NCBI GenBank assembly: GCA_938091745.1
Contig: CALLJK010000001.1
Location: forward strand, 1-42,486
Source: Candidatus Bipolaricaulota bacterium
Lineage (GTDB): Bacteria; Bipolaricaulota; Bipolaricaulia; RBG-16-55-9; DRXL01
Length of the DNA stretch: 42,486 nucleotides
Direction: 5' to 3'
Both the position numbers and the translations under genes were made by a program. Under the pieces are notes generated by a model. The model was not told where the DNA came from, made no database searches, and was given only the letters and a program-made list of their open reading frames with translations. Below are positions 31,117-39,480 of the stretch, piece after piece (position 1 is the first letter of the stretch; each line of letters opens with the position of its first letter).

Positions 31117-33192
31117 CTAGCGCAGATAGAGTTCTATGCTGTTTTTCTGTGGGTTCCAGAGCATCCCAAGGCGCACCAGCGCGTCGGGGAAGAGCTCAAA
31201 TTCTGCGCCGAACTGCCCGTCTTTTTGTGTGAAGACGCGGACGCGCAGATACTCGCTCAGTTCGGTCGTCACGCTCACACGCCAGCCAAGACTGTTCTCC
31301 CAGATGCGCTGCCCCGTGCGCGTCGCTGTCACAGCCCACAGCGAGAGCTCAAGCCAATTCTGAAAAGCTCTCCAACCCCCACTCCAACCCAGCCCAATCT
31401 GGTGCGAGATAAGTTCTTCTTCGTTGCGCCGATAGAAGAGCGATAAGCTTTGTCGGGTGCTCAGGTGCGTGACTATGGGCAGCGTCGCTGTGATTGATTG
31501 ATGCGCTGTCGGTCCGTGCCGTGCGACGAGAGCTTCTAGGGACGCGAAAAGCACGCGGTTCTCGTAGCGCACAAAGTACGTTGGGAGCAGTGTCTTCCAG
31601 TTGAAGCCCAGCAGCACGCTATAGAGATGCTGGCGCAGGGCATCACTTCCGAACGTCAATAGACTGATGCTATTCGAACTCAAGAGGGGCACTAAGATCT
31701 TTGGCTCGAGCGACGGGCGGGGGTCGTAGGGCGCGATGGGATAGTCTGTGTCGGGGAAGCCGTCCCACGGCGGGAACGGCTCCGGCTCGATCTGTACAGG
31801 CTGCCAACTGCTGGGATCAGATCTGTCTATGACTTCAAAGAACGCGCTGTCGGCGAGTCTGTACGCATAGGGCTTGAAGGAGCCGTCGCGGTCGGAGAGA
31901 AAGAGCACGAAGTGCCCGTCAGCTGAGAATTCTGGGGAGAGATCGACGGCGCGGTCGCGGGTGAGAGCTGTTAACCTAACCCCCAAGCCCCCTTCCCGAA
32001 ACGGGAAGGGGGAACTCTCCCCTCCCCGTGTCGGGGAGGGGACGGGGGAGAGGTCCATCAAATAGATATCTTGGAACCCGCCGCGGCGCCAGATCGAGAG
32101 CGCAATCTGTTCCCCGTCAGGCGAGATCGCAAACGAGTCTATGAAGTAATCGTGCAGAGGGAACTCCTTGAGCGACTCTAGTTGTCTTGTCTTAAGATCA
32201 AAGATCGCCAAGACCGGCCCTTGATCGCCCCAGCGATGGCGAGCTACTAAGATTTTCTGTCCGTCGGGGAAGAGCGCGGCGCGATAGACCCGCGCGCCCT
32301 CGGTCAGGCGCATCTCGCGTCGAGTCTTGAGGTCATAGAGATAGAGATCGCTGAAGAGATAGGAGTGCTTGAAGATATCGCGCTTGATGAAGGCCCTCAC
32401 CCCCAGCCCCTCTCCCGTGGGTGAGCCACGGGAGAGGGGCGCCGCAGGCGGGGTGAGGGCCTCAAACTCCTCTTTCATCTGGGCAAACGATCTCCCGGTC
32501 AGTCGCTGAAAGACTCGATCATAGTCGCTCAAAAACCCTAATGAGAATGTCGCGCGCACGTCATTCGCTTGGAGCCGATGCCATTCTTTGAGAAAATCAT
32601 CCCCAAAGCGTTCTACGAGATAGCGCACAAATCTATGCTCTCCCCCAATGCCAAGACGCATATCAGGCGGCGTGCCTAACGCTTCTTCAGCAAGATACTC
32701 CCCAATCCCAGCAAGCAGCTCTGAAGACTTAAGATTGGGCAAGATAAGCGTGCCCAACACCGGGCGCAAGACTTCTGAAACCCCAAAGACGAAATCAGCG
32801 CTCACTAATTGCGCATAGAGCGCAAAGACGCTCTGCTCTACCCAGCTAGGAAACTTGGGATTGAAGCGCTCCGCGAGATCTCCTTGAGCGACGCAGATTG
32901 TGATTCTGTTTTGAAAAACATCAAGCTCGCGATGGGCAGTATCCGTAGCGTCACAGAGCACGATGTCAACTTTCCCAGACGGGGCGTATCCCCATTGAAG
33001 GTACATGAAGTGATACGCATCCTCAGCAGCGACGGCTGCTTCTTGAGCGAGCCCTTCCAATCCCTCTGGGAACGTCACGTGAAAGTGCTCAGTATGGATC
33101 GTGTTCCAAACTAAACGTGGCTCACCGAGCCGCTGCCCATACGCCAGCCACGGTAGCCCTATCAGAACTATCACAGAGACGACAAGGCGCAT
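31117..33192 (-). CDS. TolB-like propeller protein with a degenerate peptidase domain
   Basis: A 691-residue exported protein (signal peptide ends LAYG-Q). Its N-terminal about 250 residues align by eye with the peptidase-MA-like domain of the gene at 39481-42255, but the zinc site is gone. YHELVH there is FALYAQ here and FIEG is LLAG. A PD40/TolB beta-propeller follows (repeats such as ALFPDGQKILVARH, AISPDGEQIALSIW, EFSADGHFVLFLSDRDG) and the last about 170 residues resemble beta-barrel strands, shorter than in the paralogue. Two GC-rich repeats are read in frame, at residues about 244-267 and 380-407. It probably works in the envelope as a binding protein rather than a protease. Confidence 0.82.
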   Translation of the reverse strand: MRLVVSVIVLIGLPWLAYGQRLGEPRLVWNTIHTEHFHVTFPEGLEGLAQEAAVAAEDAYHFMYLQWGYAPSGKVDIVLCDATDTAHRELDVFQNRITICVAQGDLAERFNPKFPSWVEQSVFALYAQLVSADFVFGVSEVLRPVLGTLILPNLKSSELLAGIGEYLAEEALGTPPDMRLGIGGEHRFVRYLVERFGDDFLKEWHRLQANDVRATFSLGFLSDYDRVFQRLTGRSFAQMKEEFEALTPPAAPLSRGSPTGEGLGVRAFIKRDIFKHSYLFSDLYLYDLKTRREMRLTEGARVYRAALFPDGQKILVARHRWGDQGPVLAIFDLKTRQLESLKEFPLHDYFIDSFAISPDGEQIALSIWRRGGFQDIYLMDLSPVPSPTRGGESSPFPFREGGLGVRLTALTRDRAVDLSPEFSADGHFVLFLSDRDGSFKPYAYRLADSAFFEVIDRSDPSSWQPVQIEPEPFPPWDGFPDTDYPIAPYDPRPSLEPKILVPLLSSNSISLLTFGSDALRQHLYSVLLGFNWKTLLPTYFVRYENRVLFASLEALVARHGPTAHQSITATLPIVTHLSTRQSLSLFYRRNEEELISHQIGLGWSGGWRAFQNWLELSLWAVTATRTGQRIWENSLGWRVSVTTELSEYLRVRVFTQKDGQFGAEFELFPDALVRLGMLWNPQKNSIELYLR
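31973..32055. repeat. GC-rich nested-palindrome repeat, copy 7 (two-hairpin form, in frame)
   Basis: An 83-bp full-length copy, the best preserved: outer arms AACCTAACCCCC / GGGGGAGAGGTC, hairpins CCCCCTTCCCG/CGGGAAGGGGG and CTCCCCTCCCCG/CGGGGAGGGGA. It is read on the minus strand as an insert after IYLMDLSP in a propeller blade. Confidence 0.9.
32392..32461. repeat. GC-rich nested-palindrome repeat, copy 8 (GGCCCTCAC subtype, in frame)
   Basis: A 70-bp copy with ends GGCCCTCACCCCC and GGGGTGAGGGCC and an inner CTCTCCCGTGG/CCACGGGAGAG stem, read on the minus strand as ALTPPAAPLSRGSPTGEGLG at the junction between the peptidase-like and propeller domains. Confidence 0.9.
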
Positions 33193-33197
33193 GCCTT

Positions 33198-33228
33198 ATT
33201 GTACGCCCTAGGGCGGGGGGAAGAGCAA
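33198..33228 (-). promoter_or_regulatory. possible leaderless promoter of the TolB-like gene
   Basis: TACAAT (33203-33198) lies only five bases before ATG 33192 with TTGCTC 19 bp upstream as -35. Transcription would begin at or next to the A of the ATG, so the mRNA may lack a leader; no Shine-Dalgarno is present. A perfect 12-bp palindrome, CGCCCTAGGGCG (33204-33215), fills much of the spacer and could be an operator. Confidence 0.4.
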
Positions 33229-33242
33229 ACGACTCCGCTGAC

Positions 33243-33271
33243 TTGCCGTCATCCCCATTGTACGCTACAAT
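33243..33271 (+). promoter_or_regulatory. promoter TTGCCG-N17-TACAAT
   Basis: TTGCCG (33243-33248) and TACAAT (33266-33271) are 17 bp apart; the ATG of the downstream secreted-protein gene is at 33304 with GTGAGGTGAG before it. The -10 is half of the inverted repeat ATTGTACGCTACAAT, and the 9-mer ATTGTACGC recurs at 33198-33206 in the divergent promoter. Confidence 0.65.
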
Positions 33272-33303
33272 TCTTGTTCACTATTAGAGTGAGGTGAGTT
33301 GCT

Positions 33304-34062
33304 ATGCGGCGATGGTTCTCTCTTCTAGTATTGGGCGTTCTGGTGATGGGCTGGCCGAGCTCCTCCGCGCAACCCCCGGACATCTCTGGGCCATGGGCCC
33401 ACCTCCAAGTCACGTCTTCTATAACCAACGCCCCCGTGCTAGGCACGATCAACCTCAAGACAATCACAACGCTACGCCTGGAAGTGACACAACAGGGTTC
33501 AGAACTTTCGATTGTCTTCGAGCCGTGCGCCGTCGAGAGCGAGAGCAGCTCCCCGTTCTTCAAAGTCATCTTCCCTGAAGCGTTCGTCAAATATATGGGC
33601 ATCGACACCAAGCCAGCGCGGCTCGAATTCAAAGAGCCGAGCTGGCAGCTCTTCCAGCCACGCTACACCATCGTTCGAGGGGTGCGCCTGCAAGACCCTG
33701 AAAAAGACCCGCTGCCCACCGATCCCAACGATCCGAGAATCTTCGACCAAGACAAAGACGGCAAGCCCGGCATGACGATCCGGGTGAGCGTCTTGGGGTT
33801 TATCGAAGGGGAGATCTATATCATCCAACGAGACTGGAACAGCCTGCGCAGCACAACCCTCAACACTATGATCATAGATGGGCTCATCGAATGGGGCAGC
33901 GAGCAAGTCGTGATCGGGGCGAGCAACCCATTATTAGCAGGCCAGAGCGAGAATATTCCTGACCCCAAGAAAGAGAACAGCTACTTCCGCACCACGCGGA
34001 TCGAACCCAACACGACGTGCGAACAGATCGTGAAGAATCGCGATAAGCTCTTCGCCCGGTGA
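33304..34062 (+). CDS. secreted protein of unknown function
   Basis: A 252-residue exported protein with signal peptide ending near SSSA-Q (residue 22). I do not recognise the family. The mature part is beta-rich (LRLEVTQQGSELSIVFEPC), with an acidic loop FDQDKDGKPGM that looks like a calcium-binding or EF-hand-like turn, and two cysteines. The start has GTGAGGTGAG upstream and a good promoter. Its stop overlaps the GTG start of the subtilase gene, so the two are co-translated; it could be a substrate, inhibitor or chaperone of that protease, but nothing in the sequence decides this. Confidence 0.7.
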   Translation: MRRWFSLLVLGVLVMGWPSSSAQPPDISGPWAHLQVTSSITNAPVLGTINLKTITTLRLEVTQQGSELSIVFEPCAVESESSSPFFKVIFPEAFVKYMGIDTKPARLEFKEPSWQLFQPRYTIVRGVRLQDPEKDPLPTDPNDPRIFDQDKDGKPGMTIRVSVLGFIEGEIYIIQRDWNSLRSTTLNTMIIDGLIEWGSEQVVIGASNPLLAGQSENIPDPKKENSYFRTTRIEPNTTCEQIVKNRDKLFAR

Positions 34063-35516
34063 TCCTGATGAGATGGCCTCGCTGGACTCTCGTCATCCTC
34101 GCCCTCGTTGGAGTAACGTTTGCGCTGGCGGTGCATGGGGAGCGCGCGGCGCCGGCCTTGTCAAAGATCAGGCCTTCAGTCCAAGCCGCGTTGGCTCAAA
34201 GTGCTCACGCTGATATATTGGTCATTCTCAACGATCAGGCGCACTTAGGCGACGCACAGCACTTTGCGACGCAACTGGAGCGCGGGCGCTACGTCTACGA
34301 AACGCTTACAAAAACTGCGCGACGCTCGCAACAGGCCCTGCGCTCTGAGCTTGACGCCAAGGGCGTCTCGTATCGTGCGCACTATCTCGTGAATATGATC
34401 GCCATCCCCAACGCTGATGCAGACTTGGTACGGACGCTCTCCGCTAGAGATGACGTCGCGCGCATCGAGCTTAACCCCAAAGTGAAAAAGCTCTCGATGT
34501 ATGTCGAGCCTGAGCAGGAGCCGCAGCCGTCAATCCCGTGGAATCTGACGCTCATCAACGCTGATAAAGTCTGGGAGCTGGGCATCACGGGCAAGGGCGT
34601 GGTCGTCGCCGGAGCCGACACAGGGGTCGATTGGCTCCACCCAGCGCTCATCAATCAGTATCGCGGCTATGCTGGGGAAGACGAGATCGCTGATCATAAT
34701 TATAATTGGTTCGACGCCGTCGGGAATTCTCCAGAGCCTATAGACCCTGGCGCTCATGGGACGCTGACGCTTGGGGTCGTCGTGGGCACCGAAGAGTATA
34801 TCCGCACGGGGGTAGCGTTCGAGTCCCGATGGATCGCGTGTCGCAATATGGACTACGACGGCTACGGCACTCCCGAACGCTATATTGGGTGCATGGAGTT
34901 CTTCTTGGCGCCGTTCCCGTTAGAGGGCGATCCGATGACCGACGGCGATCCCAGCAGAGCCCCGCAAGTGATTAATAACTCATGGGGCTGCCCGCCGCAC
35001 GAGGGCTGCGAACCTGCTACGCTCAAAGAAGCCGTTGAGCGCGTGCGCGCTGGGGGAATTCTCTTCGTTGCTGCAGCAGGGAACGAAGGGCCAAGCTGTA
35101 GCTCGGTGATCGACCCGCCGGCGATCTACGAGGCGGCGTTCACCGTGGGTGCGACGACCCGTGATGATAAGATCGCGCATTTCAGTAGTCGCGGGCCGGT
35201 GACGATCTGGGGGACGGAGCAGATCGAGCCGGACGTGAGCGCGCCCGGGGTGAGCATTCGTGGCCCGATGCCCGGCGGGAGCTATCTCAGCGTTGGGGGA
35301 ACTTCTTTAGCTGCGCCGCACGTGACGGGGATCGCAGCATTGATGTTGTCAGCGGCGCCGCACTTGAAGGGCCGCGTCGAAGTTCTCGAAGAGCTGATCC
35401 GTCAAACAGCCATACCCAAAGTGGGCGACTGCGGCGGCGACAGGCCCAACAATTCTTTTGGCTGGGGCCGAGTCGACGCGCTCGCCGCGGTGCAAGCTGC
35501 GTTGGAAGCGAAATAA
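34059..35516 (+). CDS. subtilisin-like serine protease (S8 family), exported
   Basis: A 485-residue subtilase. An N-terminal hydrophobic segment (about 9-25) exports it and residues about 50-145 look like an I9-type propeptide (ADILVILNDQAHLGDA). The triad is Asp187 (VAGADTGVDW), His233 (GAHGTLTLGV; most relatives have HGTH) and Ser416 (GGTSLAAPHVTG), with oxyanion Asn342 in AAAGNEG. The mature domain has several Cys that could pair. Start: GTG 34059 overlaps the upstream stop; ATG 34068 is an equally possible start three codons on. The stop abuts the stop of the convergent beta-helix gene with no gap. Confidence 0.92.
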   Translation: MILMRWPRWTLVILALVGVTFALAVHGERAAPALSKIRPSVQAALAQSAHADILVILNDQAHLGDAQHFATQLERGRYVYETLTKTARRSQQALRSELDAKGVSYRAHYLVNMIAIPNADADLVRTLSARDDVARIELNPKVKKLSMYVEPEQEPQPSIPWNLTLINADKVWELGITGKGVVVAGADTGVDWLHPALINQYRGYAGEDEIADHNYNWFDAVGNSPEPIDPGAHGTLTLGVVVGTEEYIRTGVAFESRWIACRNMDYDGYGTPERYIGCMEFFLAPFPLEGDPMTDGDPSRAPQVINNSWGCPPHEGCEPATLKEAVERVRAGGILFVAAAGNEGPSCSSVIDPPAIYEAAFTVGATTRDDKIAHFSSRGPVTIWGTEQIEPDVSAPGVSIRGPMPGGSYLSVGGTSLAAPHVTGIAALMLSAAPHLKGRVEVLEELIRQTAIPKVGDCGGDRPNNSFGWGRVDALAAVQAALEAK

Positions 35517-38231
35517 CTACGGGTACGAGCCTCCTTGCTCGGTCCTTAAGAATTCGAGTTCCTTAGGGCAGAAGGCTCCCTTCAGATTCGCGTGAGGTTC
35601 ACCAGGGCTGGGCACAGTGTTCTGCTTGCCCTCGATGCGCCCTTCAAAGCGCTGGGGCACAGCAAGACCTTGCACACACGATGCTATATCCAGAGCAACT
35701 CCGTACCTCTTGTTGGTGGTGATCTTGTTTCGCTCTATGACCACAGAACTTTGCTGCCCTATAGCAACCCCGTGGAATTCGTTCTCACTGATTTCATTTT
35801 CTACGAGAGTCACGATGGCTTTTTGCTCAATGGCAATTCCGCTGCCCACAAACTCGCCAAATATTGCCAAGAGCGCTAAGCTCAGTGAAGCCACACGATC
35901 TTGGCGATGGTCACGGATGAGGGAGCGCGCAATCTGCACACGCAACTCTTGTCTTGAGAGAGCACCACGATCAACACCCTTCACCCATACCCCTAAGGCC
36001 CCTTCCGTAATTTGACTCGATTCTATAGTGAGCTCCCCTGAGCCTCGCGCATTGACCCCAAGCTGGTTGCCAGAAAAACTCGTCTGAGAGATGGCCGCTG
36101 AAGCTTGTCCATGGCTAGGAAGATCAACAAATAGTCCCGTCTCATGACCAGCGATAGCGCTCTTGGCAATGCTGAGTAAGATTCCGTGGAAACGAACCCC
36201 ATATTGTCCGTTGTCGCGCAGCTCACTGCTCTCAATAGTGAGTCTCGTGACTTGGGAATCAGCCCATATCCCAGCACGCCCATTTGTGAGGACTTTCACG
36301 GTATGGAGCTCGAGTTGCTGCTGGCCAGGCTCAGCTATAAGCCCGGGAAACCAACCGCCGTAAGGTGGTTCATCAGTAGCAACGACGCCCGCGATGCCGT
36401 CTTGGAGCGTTATCCCCTCCAGGCGTACTTTTGCATCCCCTGTGACGACAACAACGGGATCGAGGGTGTTTCCTCGAAAGACTGCCCCAGAAGAGCGTAT
36501 CTCAACAGATTTGTTAATCCATAAGCTTTCGTAATAAACGCCAGGAGGGATTTCAAGGACAGAGCCTGGCGGCGCTTTCTCAAGCTGTTCTTGCCAGGAG
36601 CGGCCAATGCGCCCGCAACGATCACCCGCCTGATTGTTGTAAAAATTATTATTTTCATCGCGGACGAGCTTGGCTTTAGGACCAACGTAGAGGGCGCAGC
36701 CGTTGTAGCCGCTGACACGGTTCCCATGTACAGAGATTTGGGCAAGACCACTCACGATAATGCCATGAGACTTGCCCCCGTTCAGCGTATTCGATTGCAG
36801 AGTTGCTTGTGCCTTCTCAAGCAACGCAATCCCAATCTTCTCGCTCTTTGTGATCTGGTTATTGGCTATAGTGACCTTGGCAGTGCCTCTGACCGTGATC
36901 GTAGCGATCTCAGTCTCATTTAGTAGATTCCCCCGAAGGACTATATCCCCTTCTCGGCCACCGAGGTTCATGCCGACCCAATTCCGCTCAAATCTGTTGG
37001 CCTCTACGAGTGCTTGAGATCCTTCGCTATCTAAGGCGGTATAATTGTCAAAGAACGCGTTGTCACGCAGAGTCACGTTCTGGGCGGATTTCATGGTAAC
37101 GGCAACAAGGTTGCGCTCGAAGGTGTTACCCTCTACAACAACAGCTGCCTTGCTAGTGATACTAACCGCGTAGGAATCCCGGAACAATGCCAGTAGGTCT
37201 TCAAAAGTGTTATGGCGCACAAGTATCTTGGTCTGGACGCTCTGCGAGGCGATAGCCACTCCTCGTTCCCCTCTACGAAAGAGATTAGAATCGATAGTGA
37301 TCAAGGCACCGTCGCTGGCGATCGCGATGCCGCTACCCCCAACAAACTCGCATTCTTCAATAGATGCTGTAGCCTTGCCTTCAAGGGCTATGCCCAACAC
37401 CTCGGAGAGGAAACGCACATGTATCGCTTCCAGATGGGCTGATTCCTTCACAAGAAGCCCTTGCCCCCGACGCTGGGCTGTGTTGGAGAAGAACTCGGAC
37501 TCCCGGATCGAGAGCCGAGAGCGCCCTTGGAGCTGCACCCCAAGGCTGTCATTGGCCGTGAAACGACTTGTAGTGACGAGAGCTTGGGCATCATCGCTGA
37601 GCACGAGCGCCGCGCCGCGATTGCGCTCGAACAAGCTCTGCCGGGCCTCTAAGCGCGCTTGGCCCATGACGAACACGCCTTCGCTGTCGTTGCCCTGCAC
37701 AGTGCACTTGTCGAGAATGAGCTGAGCTTGGTCTTGAGCGGTGACCCCCGCGCGCCCATGATTGCCCACAATCTTGCTGTTCATACAGCGTAGCTGCCCT
37801 CGATCTTGCACGAGCATCCCAGCGAGTGTGGCGTCTTGAACTTGGGCGTTTTCCAACGTGACGACGGCACTCTCCTGCACGATCAGGCCGCGCGTGCCAT
37901 CATCTAGTAGAATCCGGCGCAGCGTCACGTTTGCCGAGCCTTGCACGCGTACAATGGGCTCTATGGGGTTGTTGGCGCGCAGGGTGACCGTATCGCGTGA
38001 GCCCTCAAGAGTGAGATCTTTGTCTATAGAAAGCTGGACGCGATAGGTGCCCTCAGCGATCTGGATTGTTGCCCCAAGGGGAGCTGCAGCGATAGCTTCT
38101 TCGATCGTGGGGAAGTCTTGGGGCACGCGCAGGATGACTTGCTCTTGCCCCCACGCCATGGTGACTGCAAGCGCGATGCTCGCGATAAAAACGATCTTTA
38201 TGGCTTTTTGAGGGACTCTGGCACGCCGCAT
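35517..38231 (-). CDS. large secreted right-handed parallel beta-helix protein
   Basis: A 904-residue exported protein (signal peptide ends TMAWG-Q). It opens with VPQDFPTIEEAIAAAPLGAT, the cap seen in NosD/pectate-lyase-like and DUF1565 proteins, followed by about 20 coils of the beta-helix type (units of 22-24 residues such as VVVEGNTFERNLVAVTM). A second cap-like start (SWQEQLEKAPPGSVLEIPPG, about 560) begins another run of coils, so two helices are joined. ATG 38231 has AAAGGAG seven bases upstream and lies 34 bases inside the upstream gene. It is probably a surface-exposed carbohydrate-binding or -cleaving protein; no catalytic motif was recognised. Confidence 0.87.
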   Translation of the reverse strand: MRRARVPQKAIKIVFIASIALAVTMAWGQEQVILRVPQDFPTIEEAIAAAPLGATIQIAEGTYRVQLSIDKDLTLEGSRDTVTLRANNPIEPIVRVQGSANVTLRRILLDDGTRGLIVQESAVVTLENAQVQDATLAGMLVQDRGQLRCMNSKIVGNHGRAGVTAQDQAQLILDKCTVQGNDSEGVFVMGQARLEARQSLFERNRGAALVLSDDAQALVTTSRFTANDSLGVQLQGRSRLSIRESEFFSNTAQRRGQGLLVKESAHLEAIHVRFLSEVLGIALEGKATASIEECEFVGGSGIAIASDGALITIDSNLFRRGERGVAIASQSVQTKILVRHNTFEDLLALFRDSYAVSITSKAAVVVEGNTFERNLVAVTMKSAQNVTLRDNAFFDNYTALDSEGSQALVEANRFERNWVGMNLGGREGDIVLRGNLLNETEIATITVRGTAKVTIANNQITKSEKIGIALLEKAQATLQSNTLNGGKSHGIIVSGLAQISVHGNRVSGYNGCALYVGPKAKLVRDENNNFYNNQAGDRCGRIGRSWQEQLEKAPPGSVLEIPPGVYYESLWINKSVEIRSSGAVFRGNTLDPVVVVTGDAKVRLEGITLQDGIAGVVATDEPPYGGWFPGLIAEPGQQQLELHTVKVLTNGRAGIWADSQVTRLTIESSELRDNGQYGVRFHGILLSIAKSAIAGHETGLFVDLPSHGQASAAISQTSFSGNQLGVNARGSGELTIESSQITEGALGVWVKGVDRGALSRQELRVQIARSLIRDHRQDRVASLSLALLAIFGEFVGSGIAIEQKAIVTLVENEISENEFHGVAIGQQSSVVIERNKITTNKRYGVALDIASCVQGLAVPQRFEGRIEGKQNTVPSPGEPHANLKGAFCPKELEFLRTEQGGSYP

Positions 38232-39460
38232 AGGTCTCCTTTCGTGTTGTTTGTGATCTCGTTATCGAAGCCGGTGACGGTGCCGCGGAAGAGATCTTCA
38301 TCTGAGCGATTTCTGAGCTGGCGTAAGTCATAGCACTCACCGCTGAGAACGGCAATACCCCAGCCTTGATTGTTGATGACTTGGTTACTTATGATCTCAG
38401 CATTGACCTTGCCAAACAGCACGATACCATCGCTGCTATTGCCTAAGACTGTGTTTTCGCGCACCGTTGCCTTCGCGTGTCCAACTTCGATGCCACGACC
38501 TTCGTTCATAGCTATAGAGTTCCTCTCGATCGTGACCGAGCCAGAGCTGCGCATGAAGATACCGAAGTTGGCAGTGGTGATCTCGTTATTGACCACTAAG
38601 CCAGAAGAGGCGTCATAAAGAGAGACACCCTGTCCGCGCAGCTTGTTACCTTCCATGACAAGCCACGTTGTCCCAAAGACATCGATCTTGTATGAGATGA
38701 ACTTATTGTTATACAAGCGGGTCTCGTTGTTGAGCAAGCGCAGCCCGGGCTCTTGATAAAAGACAGGAGACGCGTAGGTGAAGCGATTGCCTCGCAACGT
38801 TACCTGGGATTCACCCGAAAACTCAGTCAGCCCACCGATGATCTCATTCTCTTCGAGGATACCTTGGGATGACACGTATAGTGAGAGATTACGGCGGTTC
38901 TTCTTGAGCACGCTATAGCCCAGTATGAGGTGGGCCTTCCCTCGAGCTGTAAGGGCAGTATCGAGGTAGTCGCTCATCACGGTGTTATAGATCTCTGCGG
39001 TCGCTTCATCTTCGACAAATATACCCAGTTTGCCTCGCGTTAAGAGGGCGCTATACAGCGAGAGCTTAGCTTGGCCAATCACTTTGATTCCTTGTGCTGC
39101 CCAGCCTTCCTCACCTTGTGGTGCTTCTATGCGTATGCCCTCGAGGGTAACTTGTGCCGTGCCTTGTACGATGATTGTGAAATCTTCCAAACTAGCTTGT
39201 ACTGTTGTGTTCGTACGCCCTGCCCCACGAAGGGTTAAAGATTTATCTAGGACAAGGCGCTCACGATATACTCCAGGCCCAATGGTAATAATATCTCCCG
39301 GCTCTGCAGCGGCGATCGCATCAGCGATCTTCTTAAACGGGCACGTCGGCGGTCCCTGAGGGCAGACTGTATACCCTTGCCGCGCAAAGCCACCTCCAAG
39401 AACAACGCCGATACCTATCAGCGCAAGAGCAAAGATACGTAAGGCCCACATCGTGATCAC
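38198..39460 (-). CDS. secreted right-handed parallel beta-helix protein
   Basis: A 420-residue relative of the neighbouring larger protein. A hydrophobic N-terminus (MWALRIFALALIGIGVVLGG) exports it. PTCPFKKIADAIAAAEPGD forms the cap, and coils such as VTIERNSIAMNEGRGIEVGH follow. The C-terminus (ECYDLRQLRNRSDE ... GDLCG) shares a Cys-containing closing motif with the larger protein (ASCVQGL ... GAFCP). GTG 39460 or ATG 39451 can start it; the ATG gives the cleaner signal peptide. It lies 20 bases after the metallopeptidase-like gene in the same operon. Confidence 0.85.
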   Translation of the reverse strand: MITMWALRIFALALIGIGVVLGGGFARQGYTVCPQGPPTCPFKKIADAIAAAEPGDIITIGPGVYRERLVLDKSLTLRGAGRTNTTVQASLEDFTIIVQGTAQVTLEGIRIEAPQGEEGWAAQGIKVIGQAKLSLYSALLTRGKLGIFVEDEATAEIYNTVMSDYLDTALTARGKAHLILGYSVLKKNRRNLSLYVSSQGILEENEIIGGLTEFSGESQVTLRGNRFTYASPVFYQEPGLRLLNNETRLYNNKFISYKIDVFGTTWLVMEGNKLRGQGVSLYDASSGLVVNNEITTANFGIFMRSSGSVTIERNSIAMNEGRGIEVGHAKATVRENTVLGNSSDGIVLFGKVNAEIISNQVINNQGWGIAVLSGECYDLRQLRNRSDEDLFRGTVTGFDNEITNNTKGDLCGVPESLKKP

Positions 39461-39480
39461 CCAAAATAATTATGACCTGA

